A stretch of DNA of 64,000 bases from Phycisphaerae bacterium. GTDB lineage: Bacteria > Planctomycetota > Phycisphaerae > Phycisphaerales > UBA1924. Shown here piece after piece: positions 10,601-18,932 of the stretch. How positions within the stretch are numbered: position 1 is the first letter of the stretch; every line of letters begins with the position of its first letter. The position numbers and the translations under genes are program-made. The stretch lies in contig JAEUIZ010000049.1 in NCBI GenBank assembly GCA_016793805.1, positions 62,001-126,000 of the forward strand, given 5' to 3'. The notes below the pieces were generated by a model that made no database searches, was not told where the DNA came from, and was given only the letters and a program-made list of their open reading frames with translations.

Positions 10601-11266
10601 CCGACCACCGAGCACCCGATGCAGCACGTCGCGCCGACTGCCGCCGCGCTCGCGGCCCGCTCGCTGGGATGCCGGCTACCGACCGCGGCCGAGTGGCGAG
10701 CGGCGAGGGCCGCCTGCGGGGCCGTCTCCGCATCGACATGCAACCTGCGTGATGCGACGTGGAAGCGGCAACAGGAGCACGTCGAGTCGCTCCGCCGAGT
10801 CAACCCCAACCTGCCGACCCTCGAGTCCCTGAGTTTCGCCGACGCGCTGGGGCCCAAGACCGCGGGGACGCTCCCCGAGTCGGACGGCGTGCTTTGGTTC
10901 GCCGGCGTCGCTGTCGGGCCGGGGCCGTTCCACCACATCGTCGGCAACGTTGCGGAGTACGTGGTCGATCCCGGACCTTCCGCCTGGCCGGAGGCGGCGT
11001 CTTCGCCCTCGGCGCTCGCGGCGTTCCTGCGGTCCGCGACCATCGGCATCGCGGGCCTCTCCGCGCTCTCGCCATGCGAACCAGCGATGCTCGCCGATCC
11101 GCCCATCGTCGTCTATCCGGCACGCGATATCTCCGCGCAGGTCGGCTACGCGGATGTCGGGTTCCGCCTGGCGTTCTCGGCAGAAGGCGCCGCGCCCGCC
11201 GACTCGCTCGCGGCCCGGCTTGCACGGGTCGTCACTCTGGAGCGCTACGTCCTCCCGACGCGCTAG
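7679..11266 (+). CDS. TagF-like-TM-FGE/SUMF1-like giant membrane protein
   Basis: About 1195 residues if started at ATG 7679. No ATG, GTG or TTG lies in frame between the TTG at 7697 and the conserved N-terminal domain, so the true start is uncertain. Residues about 45-60 (VSVGAFGKHPGWDDHIDD) and a later GRAKYPLVACADW resemble TagF, the type VI secretion-associated GxxGKxPxxxDF family with its GRxFPL segment. A TM helix lies at about 350-372 (LPIIAGAAGVALVAIVGGYF), followed by a Pro-rich linker of ~120 residues and a long helical Ala-rich part. From about 890 onward comes an FGE/SUMF1-like domain (CRLPTAAEW, NLRDATW, IVGNVAEYV, GYADVGFRLAF), clearly paralogous to the C-terminus of the divergent pseudokinase. 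The pair probably acts as one envelope-spanning signalling unit (inference). Confidence 0.7.
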   Translation: MPRQTLLYNKPRSRESGVHAKGTSIGDSTHPDRGRSRSGPHASAVSVGAFGKHPGWDDHIDDPGIDTQRLIDLKQALYLQGIAGNIDSGAWDRLEPGKRLERFDHLLVVASSAGVAVARLWASRDGKGRAKYPLVACADWRGVSARHAIARSAPELDTLKARAESATTADELRAAIDATRQRLRAALESGSDTHNSSQSPLAAIVSRGVLGAEGLLRVMYHIRKEVDRSGSAGGTRLDARAPESFALRVPARDPDDLCLWIEALATLLPAGAAVTGVLALGQGWLDLIIGPISTATLFCLKATLQALPLTSDIPYTIDEAFAAEAKAAIAGTGPKVPVSTRPAAKASRSRLPIIAGAAGVALVAIVGGYFAISGGGSGTPQPAATPPVASRPPAPTPPAGERPTPKDSKPVESASKPPAEEPPRAIASTPPKPQPTPPEPATRAPEPTAKPHEPTTEPARVTTPVVPPATGSAEAPPRTEEPRQAAAEAATMAEARAQIEGITLASSSESVRQGWLALRRAAIADLKPATATEQVRQADRVARALGALGDRLPSAAADATEEWERALWARFGTSREAAITRAASEALAAGPASAADVIEKQGERVERALTQERDAIATAIAEVRTADRQLELGYAPDDAAATALSARSALERNARVLDGVTIPLAARVKSLDRIAAMDDPAALLAAAGTQLDTSLAAVRRLAELDAWPASARDLEAAFALRQRAIAAASTVDVEARRTAVEAMLAERGAEWWAGAFARAATGEEIDAIVSYAAGFGVDGSALRDPRLSLNWSIGQLRRASSDDEVRSRAATVIERSRSAGASALAMDLDAALNPGASGTDPAKLGPGALPGFTGVMGAGGGVRFSRADPPLTLEFRPVEVVGAGGARAIAYLSTTEASVGVFSAASVLADASGSAMRALLPPIPSEIGDPREGPRSWRWAATAGPALAPALSWLKPSRVVTRAQEYPAGLSPDAPTTEHPMQHVAPTAAALAARSLGCRLPTAAEWRAARAACGAVSASTCNLRDATWKRQQEHVESLRRVNPNLPTLESLSFADALGPKTAGTLPESDGVLWFAGVAVGPGPFHHIVGNVAEYVVDPGPSAWPEAASSPSALAAFLRSATIGIAGLSALSPCEPAMLADPPIVVYPARDISAQVGYADVGFRLAFSAEGAAPADSLAARLARVVTLERYVLPTR
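7694..7707. promoter_or_regulatory. Perfect 14-bp AT-rich palindrome between divergent giant genes
   Basis: TTATTGTACAATAA is exactly self-complementary and stands out in a GC-rich background. Read on either strand it contains TACAAT, close to a bacterial -10 element. On the minus strand this would place a transcript start about 20 nt before ATG 7669. On the plus strand it overlaps codons 6-10 if the neighbour starts at 7679. It may be a symmetric promoter or a dimeric regulator's operator; no convincing -35 was seen. Confidence 0.4.
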
Positions 11267-11327
11267 CAGCACGCCGCCCCGGCCGCTATTCTCTCCGCGA
11301 CTCTTCTCGGGGCCACGGGAGCGACCC

Positions 11328-13319
11328 ATGCTTGTGCTTTCGGCGGTGGCGATGGCGGTGCTGATCTGGGCCGACGATCCTCGGATCGACCCCGCAACGG
11401 GCCGAGAGCGGGCCGTCTATCCGCCCCCGCGGCACTTCGATCATCTCCACATGCGGCTCGAACTCGACATCCCCGACATGACCAAGCCCTACCTCACAGG
11501 GGTCGAGCGGCTGCGTGTCGCTGCTATCGGAAGCCCCCGTGCCGCGCTAGCACTCGACGCCGCCGGGCCCAAGGTCGCGTCCGTCGCGCGCCTCCGCGGC
11601 GGCAAGGAGATCCCTACGCCCTTCGCCCAGGACGAGGGCCGGTTGACGATTCGCCTCGACCCGCCTGTCGAGCCCGGCGTCGAGACCGAACTCGTCATCC
11701 GCTACACGCTCGACTTCCCGCGGGGCAATGGCAAGGGCCTGACGTGGACCCCGGGCAGGCCAGACGGCTCGAACCTCACGGCCCAGGCGGCGCAGATCCA
11801 CAGCCAGGGCCAGCCGCAGGACAACCGACGGTGGTTCCTCTGCCACGATTTCCCCAATGAGCGCCTGACGACCGAACTTCTTGTAACGGTCGAGGACGGA
11901 TGCATCGTGGGGTCCAACGGCCGGCTGATCTCGACGACGTTCGCGGGCCGCACCGGCCCAGGCGGCGCCACGCGTTCGACCTGGCACTGGCTCCAGGACC
12001 AGCCGCACGCGAACTACCTCGTCTCGCTGATCGTGGGCCGCTTCGAGATCGTGGGCCTGCCCGCACCCGCCGGCAAGGACTGGCCTCGGAGCGCGGCAGG
12101 CCGGCTCGTGCCGTGCTACCTGTACGCCCCGCACGGGTCGCGCGTGTCGGCGGCGCGTGCCTATGCGAACACGCCGGCGATGCTCGACGCCCTCGCCGAG
12201 TTCTTCGACGAGCCCTATCCCTGGGACAAGTACAGCCAAGCCCTCGTCCGCAACTTTGCCGCGGGGGGCATGGAGAACACCTCGGCGACGACGATGCAGC
12301 AGGCGTCGGCCTACGCCCGCGCGGGCTCGCAGGACAAGATCATCGCCCACGAAGCCGGTCACCAGTGGACGGGCGACCTGGTGACGTGCAAGTCGTGGGA
12401 GCACGTCTGGCTCAACGAGGGCTGGGCGTCGTACGCCGAGGCGATCTGGGCCGAGGCCAGCGCCCCGCCCGACCGCCGCGAGCGGGCGTACCAGCGGGCC
12501 ATCGCCGGGTTTCTTGCCGCCCAGCGCGTGCTCAACCGCACCTACGCCCCTGTCTTTCCCGCGATGGTTTCCAACCGCTACGGCGATCCCTTCGAGACCT
12601 TTGTCAAGCCCAACGACGTCTACGGGAAGGGCGCGATCGTGCTGCACATGCTCCGGCGCCGCCTGGGAGACGAGGCGTTCCGTCGCGGCGCGCGTCTGTA
12701 CATCGACCGCCATCGGCTGGGCGAGGTCGAGACGGACCAGTTCCGCTTCTGCCTCGAGGAAGCCTCGGGCCAGAGTCTTGAGCAGTTCTTCCATCAGTGG
12801 TGCCACAGGCCGGGACTCCCCGCGCTCGACATCGCGTTCACCTGGTCGTCGCAGGACGAGGCCGGCCCGGGCTCGCTGGCCGTCCGCATCGACCAGACGC
12901 AGACCATCGATGCCGACAACCCCGCGTACGCGTTTGACCTTCCGATCCTCGTGCGAACCGAGGAGAACGCGGCACGGACCTGGACGGTGCGCGTCGACGC
13001 ACGCACACAGTCGTTCGAACTGCCGCTGGCAGCAAAGCCCCTGGACGCGGTCGTCGATCCCGAGTTGACCGTTGCCGCGCCCGCGACGGTCGACAAGCCG
13101 TTCGCGATGTGGCGTCGGCAACTCGACGATTGCAATACCGCGTTCGCGCAGATCGCGGCCATTGAGGCCCTCGCCGCGCTTCACGACCCCGTGGCGTGGA
13201 CCGCGTTGGAGGCCCTGCGGGACGACTCGCGCCGAGACGACTGGCTGCGAGAGGTCGCGGAAGCGGCACTCCACGAACGCGACGGGCTCGCGGCCGCCGG
13301 GCGGGGAGGTCGGCCATGA
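11328..13319 (+). CDS. M1 family zinc aminopeptidase-like protein
   Basis: 663 residues from ATG 11328 with GGGAG 7 nt upstream. A short hydrophobic N-terminus suggests export. The M1 hallmarks are present: GGMENTSAT (the GxMEN substrate-binding motif) and HEAGHQW near residue 341, followed 18 residues later by NEGW, giving the HExxH-x18-E zinc site. The usual HELAHQWFGD is HEAGHQWTGD here. M1 enzymes remove N-terminal residues from peptides. The stop codon overlaps the start of the next gene (ATGA), so the two M1 genes are translationally coupled. The C-terminus (ALEALRDDSRRD) carries the beginning of a HEAT-like segment. Confidence 0.88.
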   Translation: MLVLSAVAMAVLIWADDPRIDPATGRERAVYPPPRHFDHLHMRLELDIPDMTKPYLTGVERLRVAAIGSPRAALALDAAGPKVASVARLRGGKEIPTPFAQDEGRLTIRLDPPVEPGVETELVIRYTLDFPRGNGKGLTWTPGRPDGSNLTAQAAQIHSQGQPQDNRRWFLCHDFPNERLTTELLVTVEDGCIVGSNGRLISTTFAGRTGPGGATRSTWHWLQDQPHANYLVSLIVGRFEIVGLPAPAGKDWPRSAAGRLVPCYLYAPHGSRVSAARAYANTPAMLDALAEFFDEPYPWDKYSQALVRNFAAGGMENTSATTMQQASAYARAGSQDKIIAHEAGHQWTGDLVTCKSWEHVWLNEGWASYAEAIWAEASAPPDRRERAYQRAIAGFLAAQRVLNRTYAPVFPAMVSNRYGDPFETFVKPNDVYGKGAIVLHMLRRRLGDEAFRRGARLYIDRHRLGEVETDQFRFCLEEASGQSLEQFFHQWCHRPGLPALDIAFTWSSQDEAGPGSLAVRIDQTQTIDADNPAYAFDLPILVRTEENAARTWTVRVDARTQSFELPLAAKPLDAVVDPELTVAAPATVDKPFAMWRRQLDDCNTAFAQIAAIEALAALHDPVAWTALEALRDDSRRDDWLREVAEAALHERDGLAAAGRGGRP

Positions 13320-15928
13320 TGCTCTCGACTCTGTTCGTGGTTGCGGCCCTGGCCCGTCCCGGCGACGACCTCTGCGGGCACGGCGTGCGTCTCGCCGACG
13401 AGGCGCGGGCAGCGATCGGCTTCGATCCCGCCAGCGGGCGCGACCTGCGCGTGTTCCCGCCGAGCCCGGTCGTCGATTTCATCCACATGCGGCTCGCGGT
13501 CGACATTCCCGACATGAACACGCCGCGCCTCTCGGCGACGCAGGACCTTGTGGTCCGCCCCGTCGCGGGGGCGGTCTCGACGCTCACGCTCGACGCGCGG
13601 CTGCTGACGATCGCGAGTGTCTCTGTCGGCGTCGGCGACGCTCGAAGCCGTCCCGCGGCGAGCGCGCTCGGGACGACGTCCTCGACGCCATGCACGTTCC
13701 GGCACGATGGACAACGTCTGACAATCGAGTTCGATCCTCCTCTGCCCGAGGGAAGAGTCTCGACGATCACCACGACCTATGTCGCCGTCGATCCGCCGCA
13801 GGGGCTCACTTGGACGCCCGAGAGTGCGGCGTGGCCCGGCCGCGCGGCCCAACTCCACACGCAGGGCCAGCCGGAGACGAACTCGTACTGGTTCCCATGC
13901 CATGACTTCCCGAACGAGCGGATGACCACGGAGATCATCGCGACCGTGCCCGACGGGTTCCTCGCCAGCGCGAACGGGCGAGAGGTTGCGCCCCCGCGGC
14001 GCGGCGGGACCGAGCGCGTCACGTTCCATTGGTTGCAAGACAAGCCGCATCCGGCGTACTTGGTCTCGCTCGTGGTGGGCAAGTTCGACGTGGTGAACGT
14101 CGCGGGCGCCGGCGGGCGAGTGCCGATGCCCGTGTACGCGCCACCGGGCCGCGCGGCCGACGCGCGCCGGACCTATGCCAACACCCCGCGGATGGTCGCG
14201 ACGTTCGAGCGGCTGCTCCGCGAGCCCTACCCCTGGGACCGCTACGCGCAACTCATCGTCTGGAACTTTGGCGCCGGCGGGATGGAGAACACCTCCGCCA
14301 CGACGATGCACGACGAGGCGATCTGCGACGCGAGGGCGATGGCCGACGCGGACATGGACGGGCTGATCGCCCACGAACTCGCCCACCAGTGGTTCGGGGA
14401 CCTCATCACCTGCAGGTCGTGGGCGCACATCTGGCTCAACGAGGGCTTCGCGACCTATCTGACGAGTTTGTGGTTCGAGGAGCGCGACGGTCGCGACGCC
14501 TACCTCGCGGGCATCCTGGGCAACTTCGACGCCGTCATCGCGGCAGACAAGGCCGACGCGCCATACCAACCGCCGATGGTCAGCCCGATCTACGCCGAGC
14601 CCTGGGAGACCTTCCGCCGCGCGGCCAATCCGTATCCCAAGGGTGCGTCAATCCTCCACATGCTCCGGCGGAGGCTGGGCGATCGGCTCTTCTTTGACGG
14701 CCTGGCAGCCTATGTCGATCGCCACCGGCTCGGGCTCGCCGAGACCGCGGACCTCAGGCGGGCGCTCGAGGCCGTCTCGGGCGAGAGCCTCGAGCAGTTC
14801 TTCCGCCAGTGGTGCGAGAGGCCGGGCGTGCCACACCTCGAGGTCGAGACCGCCTACGACCGCGCGGCACGCACGCTGAGCGTCACGGTCCGGCAGACGC
14901 AGACGATCGACGGCCCCAACCCCGCCTTCGAGTTCGACCTCCCCATTCTCGCCCAACTGCCCTTTGCCGACGGCGCGCGGCGCACCGCGACGGTCGCTGG
15001 CGTCGTCCCGGTGCGGGGGCGAGAGGCATCGGCGAAGTTTCCGCTCGACGCGGAGCCCGCGTTCGTCGCGATCAACCCCGACTTGGACGTGCTCGCGGCG
15101 ATCACGGTCAAAGAGCCCGACGGATGGACTGCGGCGCAAGCGGCGCGGGGGCCGACCGTCGTGGCGCGGGTCGCCGCGTCCCGCGCGCTGGCGGATCCCG
15201 CACGCACGGATGGCGGCGTGCTGATGGCTGTAGCACGCGACGAGCGCACGCCGGCACGGGTGCGGGAGGAGTGCCTGCGCTCCATCGCGGCCCGGGGGGA
15301 CATCGCCGCGTTTCGCGTACTCATGGGCGAACGGTTCAAGGACGCTGACGTGCGAGTGGCGCTCGTGCGATCCGCCGCCACCCTGGGGACTCGCGACGAC
15401 CTCGGAGAGTCCGATCGCGGCGCGCTGAAGGATCTGCTCGCGCGATTGGCGGCACCCGGCGCGGACGCGAGCGATCGCGTGCGCGCCGAGGCTGTGCGCG
15501 GGTTGGGGCGGCTGCGGGCGACGGAGCACGTCTCGTTGGTGCTGTCGGCCGCAGAGGCTCGCTCGCACGCCGATCGCGTACGGCAGGCAGCGCTCGACGC
15601 GCTCGCCGATCTCGACTCGCCCGAGGGGTTGCCGGCCGCGATCCGGCTCGCTTCGCCGGGAACGCTCGGACGCACGCGCGCCGTGGCAATCGGCGTCATC
15701 GCCCGCCTCGCGCACCACGACCGCGAGGCCGCGTACAAGGCCCTCGCCTGGCTGCTCAGCGATCGCGAGCGCCGGGCGTGGACCTCCGCCTCGGACGCGT
15801 TCGTGCGCCTGATGGACCCTCGCGCCGCGGCCGATCTCGACCGAGCCGCCGAGGCGATGCGAGACCCAGCGGATCAGCGACTGCTCCGTGCTGCGGCCGA
15901 GGCCGTCCGCGCCGGTCAATCGCCCTGA
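13316..15928 (+). CDS. M1 family zinc metallopeptidase with C-terminal HEAT-like repeats
   Basis: 870 residues from ATG 13316, overlapping the upstream M1 stop by 4 bp. The signal-like N-terminus is MMLSTLFVVAALARPG. It carries GGMENTSAT and HELAHQWFGD (His about residue 353) with NEGFATY 18 residues on, a complete M1 zinc site. After about residue 590 come ~250 residues of helical ALR/ADP repeats of HEAT type (for example VRAEAVRGLGRLRA), a common M1 C-terminal extension. Its 3' end overlaps the convergent kdsB by 13 bp. It is a diverged duplicate of the upstream gene; both are probably exported peptidases. Confidence 0.88.
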   Translation: MMLSTLFVVAALARPGDDLCGHGVRLADEARAAIGFDPASGRDLRVFPPSPVVDFIHMRLAVDIPDMNTPRLSATQDLVVRPVAGAVSTLTLDARLLTIASVSVGVGDARSRPAASALGTTSSTPCTFRHDGQRLTIEFDPPLPEGRVSTITTTYVAVDPPQGLTWTPESAAWPGRAAQLHTQGQPETNSYWFPCHDFPNERMTTEIIATVPDGFLASANGREVAPPRRGGTERVTFHWLQDKPHPAYLVSLVVGKFDVVNVAGAGGRVPMPVYAPPGRAADARRTYANTPRMVATFERLLREPYPWDRYAQLIVWNFGAGGMENTSATTMHDEAICDARAMADADMDGLIAHELAHQWFGDLITCRSWAHIWLNEGFATYLTSLWFEERDGRDAYLAGILGNFDAVIAADKADAPYQPPMVSPIYAEPWETFRRAANPYPKGASILHMLRRRLGDRLFFDGLAAYVDRHRLGLAETADLRRALEAVSGESLEQFFRQWCERPGVPHLEVETAYDRAARTLSVTVRQTQTIDGPNPAFEFDLPILAQLPFADGARRTATVAGVVPVRGREASAKFPLDAEPAFVAINPDLDVLAAITVKEPDGWTAAQAARGPTVVARVAASRALADPARTDGGVLMAVARDERTPARVREECLRSIAARGDIAAFRVLMGERFKDADVRVALVRSAATLGTRDDLGESDRGALKDLLARLAAPGADASDRVRAEAVRGLGRLRATEHVSLVLSAAEARSHADRVRQAALDALADLDSPEGLPAAIRLASPGTLGRTRAVAIGVIARLAHHDREAAYKALAWLLSDRERRAWTSASDAFVRLMDPRAAADLDRAAEAMRDPADQRLLRAAAEAVRAGQSP

Positions 15929-16668
15929 CGCGACCGGAACCTCCGGACGAACGCCTCGTATTGCTCAGGCGTATCGATGCCGGGGTGCGCCGGGCCGTCG
16001 CAGATCGCCACCGCGATCGCGTGCCCGTGGTGCAGCGCCCGCAGTTGCTCGAGTTGTTCCGCGACTTCCGCGGGCGCGGGCGGGAGCGAGAGGTACTCGT
16101 CCAGGAACCGCCGCCGATAGGCGTACAGCCCGACGTGCCGGAGCGGCGGGGGAGTCGCCGGATCGCGCGGGAAGGGGATCCAGGATCGGCTGAAGTACAT
16201 CGCCAGACCGTCGGCCCGGCACACCACCTTCACGATGTTCGGATTCGCCGGGTCGTCGGATGGGTCGAACGGCACGGCCGCCGTCGCCATCGGCGCCGAA
16301 ACGCTCCGCAGCGCGTCCACCACGCGGTCGATCACCCTCGCGTCCAGTTCCGGCTCGTCTCCCTGCACGTTGACGACGATCGCCTCGGAGTCGAGCGAGA
16401 GCGCGGCCGACGCTTCGGCCAGCCGACTCGTCCCGTTCGGATGGTCGCGCCGGGTCATCACCGCCTCGCCGCCGAAGGCACGCACCGCGTCGCGCACTCG
16501 CTCCTCGTCCGTCGCGACGACCACGCGAGAGATCGACGCGGCCCGCGCCGCCGCCACGTAGACGTGGCGGATGAGCGGCCAGCCCGTTGCATCCGCCAGC
16601 ACCTTGCCCGGAAATCGCGTGCTCCCGAGCCGGGCGGGGATGATGGCGATCGCATCGGACATCGGCAT
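15916..16668 (-). CDS. kdsB: 3-deoxy-manno-octulosonate cytidylyltransferase (CMP-KDO synthetase)
   Basis: About 250 residues from ATG 16668; an ATG at 16662 and a TTG at 16695 are alternatives. KdsB activates KDO with CTP for attachment to lipid A. Family landmarks are all in place: AIIPARLGSTRFPGK near the start (nucleotide binding), VVVATDEERV, NGTSRLAEA, VVNVQGDEPE (metal-binding Asp), RHVGLYAYRR and GIDTPEQYE at the end. Length matches the family. This supports an outer membrane carrying KDO-containing lipopolysaccharide. No other LPS genes are adjacent. Confidence 0.93.
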   Translation of the reverse strand: MPMSDAIAIIPARLGSTRFPGKVLADATGWPLIRHVYVAAARAASISRVVVATDEERVRDAVRAFGGEAVMTRRDHPNGTSRLAEASAALSLDSEAIVVNVQGDEPELDARVIDRVVDALRSVSAPMATAAVPFDPSDDPANPNIVKVVCRADGLAMYFSRSWIPFPRDPATPPPLRHVGLYAYRRRFLDEYLSLPPAPAEVAEQLEQLRALHHGHAIAVAICDGPAHPGIDTPEQYEAFVRRFRSRQGD

Positions 16669-16732
16669 CGGTCGTTTCCGCTCGCTCCGCGGCAATGGTG
16701 GGGCTATCGCGGCGACCCGCTCCCTGCCGGGC

Positions 16733-18247
16733 TCATGCCCCGCCCCGCTTGAGTTCCACCACCACCTTCTTGATCGCGTCCCGCCGGGCCCGGATGTCCT
16801 TGTAGTTGATCTGCTGGATCGCGATGCTCGACGCGATCTTGTCTGCCTCCTCGGCCGAGGCCAGGTCGCGCTCGCTCTCGCCCTTGGCCTGCAGGGCGCA
16901 CATCAGCCCGTACCGAATGTCCATGCCCACCTCATCATTGGGCAGGCGGTGGTGCTCGAGCGCCTGGCGGAACGAGTGGATCGCCTCGTCGGTCCAGTTC
17001 TGGGCCTGGAACGCGCGGCCGATGTAGAACAGCGACTCGACCCGTCGCTTCGCGTCCTCCTGCGACTTCTGAAAGAGCGAGATCGCCTCGTCGTGCTGCC
17101 CCAACTCGAAGAGCCGCTTGCCCAACTCGAACTTCCACGTGAGGTCCGTCGGGTAGTTCTCGACACGAAGCCGGTACTCGTCGGCCTCGAGGGTCAGGAA
17201 CTGCCGCTGCGCCTCGCGGTACATCGCCTGGGCCTTCTCGTTGCCCGGTGCCGCCTGGGCCGCGGCCCGATACTCCCCCAACTTTCTCGCGGCCTGCCGG
17301 AGCCGCACGTCGCCCAGCATCTCGCGGAACCGGAACTGCTTGCTCGACTCGTACGTCTTCTTCAGGATGTCCTTGGCCAGCGACTCGTCCTCCGGCCGCC
17401 CCCGTTCCAGCAGCCGCTTGACGTACACCGTCACCATCGCCAGATCGTCGGGCCTTTCGCGGTAGCGTGCCTCGGACTCGCGGATCAGACGGTCGATCGT
17501 CTCCTCGGTCTTGACGATCTTCTCCGCGTCCTCCAACTGCCGCTGGCGATCGAGGTCCTTGACATTCTGACGGAACCCCCCGGCCTGGCCCGTGGCCTCG
17601 TATCCGCCCCGCGACATCGTCGCCTGCGCCGCCAGGTTGCGGACCTCCGCCGCCAGTTTCCCGTCGCTCGGGTCGAGCCGAACCGCCGCCTCGCCCGCCT
17701 CGACCGCCTTGTCGAACGCGCCCACCGACGTGAACACCTCGACCAGTTTGATGAGCAACTCCTTCCGAGGCTTCTTCTCCTTCAAGACCTTGCCCATCGC
17801 CCGGTCGCCCAGCCAGAACACCGGCTCGGGCATCTTGAGTCTGCCCGCGGCCTCGGTCGCTCGCACCGCCGCCGTCGCGTCCTCTGGCTCCAGACCCCAC
17901 GCCAGCAGCGCCGCCGCGTACTTGTCCACGTCGCTGCGGCTCGAGAAATCCTTGGTGATGTCGCGGACGTCCTTGCGATTGCCGCCCTCACCCAGGAACG
18001 CCGCGCACGATCTGAAAAAGCCCTCCAGGCCCGACATGCTCGTGGGCTCCTGCCGAAGCCCGCTCAGCCACGACTGCATCGCGTACGCGTAGTTCGTCGC
18101 CTCATGGACGACCCGGGCGTTGGCGAACCACTTGGCGGCCTTGTCGGGCGACGGCTTGAACGCCTCGGACTTGGCTTCCTTGCCGTTCGATGCCTCGCCG
18201 GGAGCGTCCTCTGCCTCGGGACCTTTCTTCTTGCCGAACAGTGCCAA
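16733..18247 (-). CDS. Tetratricopeptide repeat protein
   Basis: 504 residues when started at TTG 18247, which gives MALFGKKKGPEAEDAP and has GAGGA 8 nt upstream; the longer frame to 18379 has no matching signal. The first ~50 residues are charged and low-complexity. The body is helical with TPR-like spacing, clearest near the end: KFELGKRLFELGQHDEAISL and RVESLFYIGRAFQAQNWTDE. There is no signal peptide or TM segment, so a cytoplasmic scaffold is likely. It is transcribed towards kdsB and divergent from def. No specific function recognised. Confidence 0.8.
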   Translation of the reverse strand: MALFGKKKGPEAEDAPGEASNGKEAKSEAFKPSPDKAAKWFANARVVHEATNYAYAMQSWLSGLRQEPTSMSGLEGFFRSCAAFLGEGGNRKDVRDITKDFSSRSDVDKYAAALLAWGLEPEDATAAVRATEAAGRLKMPEPVFWLGDRAMGKVLKEKKPRKELLIKLVEVFTSVGAFDKAVEAGEAAVRLDPSDGKLAAEVRNLAAQATMSRGGYEATGQAGGFRQNVKDLDRQRQLEDAEKIVKTEETIDRLIRESEARYRERPDDLAMVTVYVKRLLERGRPEDESLAKDILKKTYESSKQFRFREMLGDVRLRQAARKLGEYRAAAQAAPGNEKAQAMYREAQRQFLTLEADEYRLRVENYPTDLTWKFELGKRLFELGQHDEAISLFQKSQEDAKRRVESLFYIGRAFQAQNWTDEAIHSFRQALEHHRLPNDEVGMDIRYGLMCALQAKGESERDLASAEEADKIASSIAIQQINYKDIRARRDAIKKVVVELKRGGA

Positions 18248-18363
18248 AGTCGTGCTTCCTCGATGCGGGGTGTCGGGTACGCCGGGGTTGTGTGGGCCGC
18301 CCCTGGGGCGTGGATTGTAAGGCCGTTGGACGCGCGCGTGTGGGCGGGCGATACCATCGGTCC

Positions 18364-18921
18364 GTGAGCCTCGACCCATCCACCCTCCACATCCTCCACT
18401 ACCCCGAACCGACGCTGCGCAGAAAGGCCCGCGAGGTCACGGAGTCGGCGGAGGTCGTCCGTGCCGTCGCCGCGAGGATGATCGAGTTGATGTTCGAGGC
18501 CGAGGGCATCGGGCTCGCCGCACCACAGGTCGGGCTCCCCTGGCGGATGTTCGTCGCGCACGTCCCGGCGAGCGAGACGCGATCCGTCGACTCGGACCCG
18601 CCCACCGCCACCCGTGAGCCGGTTGTCTACGTCAATCCCGTGCTCTCCGCCCCCACCGGGCCCCTCGAGCCCTACGAGGAGGGCTGCCTCTCCCTCCCCG
18701 AGATTCGCGGCGAAGTGCTCCGCCCCGCGGGAATCACGATCTCCGCCAGCGACGCCGCGGGCGTCCCATTCACCCAGACCGGCTGGGGACTCCTGGCTCG
18801 CTGCTGGCAGCACGAGACCGACCACCTCGACGGCGTCCTCATCCTCGACCGTATGACGCAGATGTCCCGCCTCAAGAACCGCTCCGCGGTGCGCCGGCTG
18901 GAACGCGGCGAGCCTTCCTAG
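18364..18921 (+). CDS. def: Peptide deformylase
   Basis: 185 residues from GTG 18364 (MSLDPSTLHILHYPEPTLRRKA). It removes the formyl group from nascent N-terminal methionine. All three family motifs are present: GIGLAAPQ, EEGCLSLP (metal-ligand Cys) and QHETDHLDG (HExxH metal site). It is 11 bp upstream of fmt, the usual pairing of the enzymes that remove and add the formyl group, so an operon def-fmt-(HEIGHH gene) is likely. Confidence 0.95.
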   Translation: MSLDPSTLHILHYPEPTLRRKAREVTESAEVVRAVAARMIELMFEAEGIGLAAPQVGLPWRMFVAHVPASETRSVDSDPPTATREPVVYVNPVLSAPTGPLEPYEEGCLSLPEIRGEVLRPAGITISASDAAGVPFTQTGWGLLARCWQHETDHLDGVLILDRMTQMSRLKNRSAVRRLERGEPS

Positions 18922-18932
18922 CCTCCTGCCGC

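Noticed and set aside
3356-11266. A type VI secretion locus
   Set aside because: Only regulator-like domains are present; no TssB/C, Hcp, VgrG, ClpV or TssM-like protein in the window.
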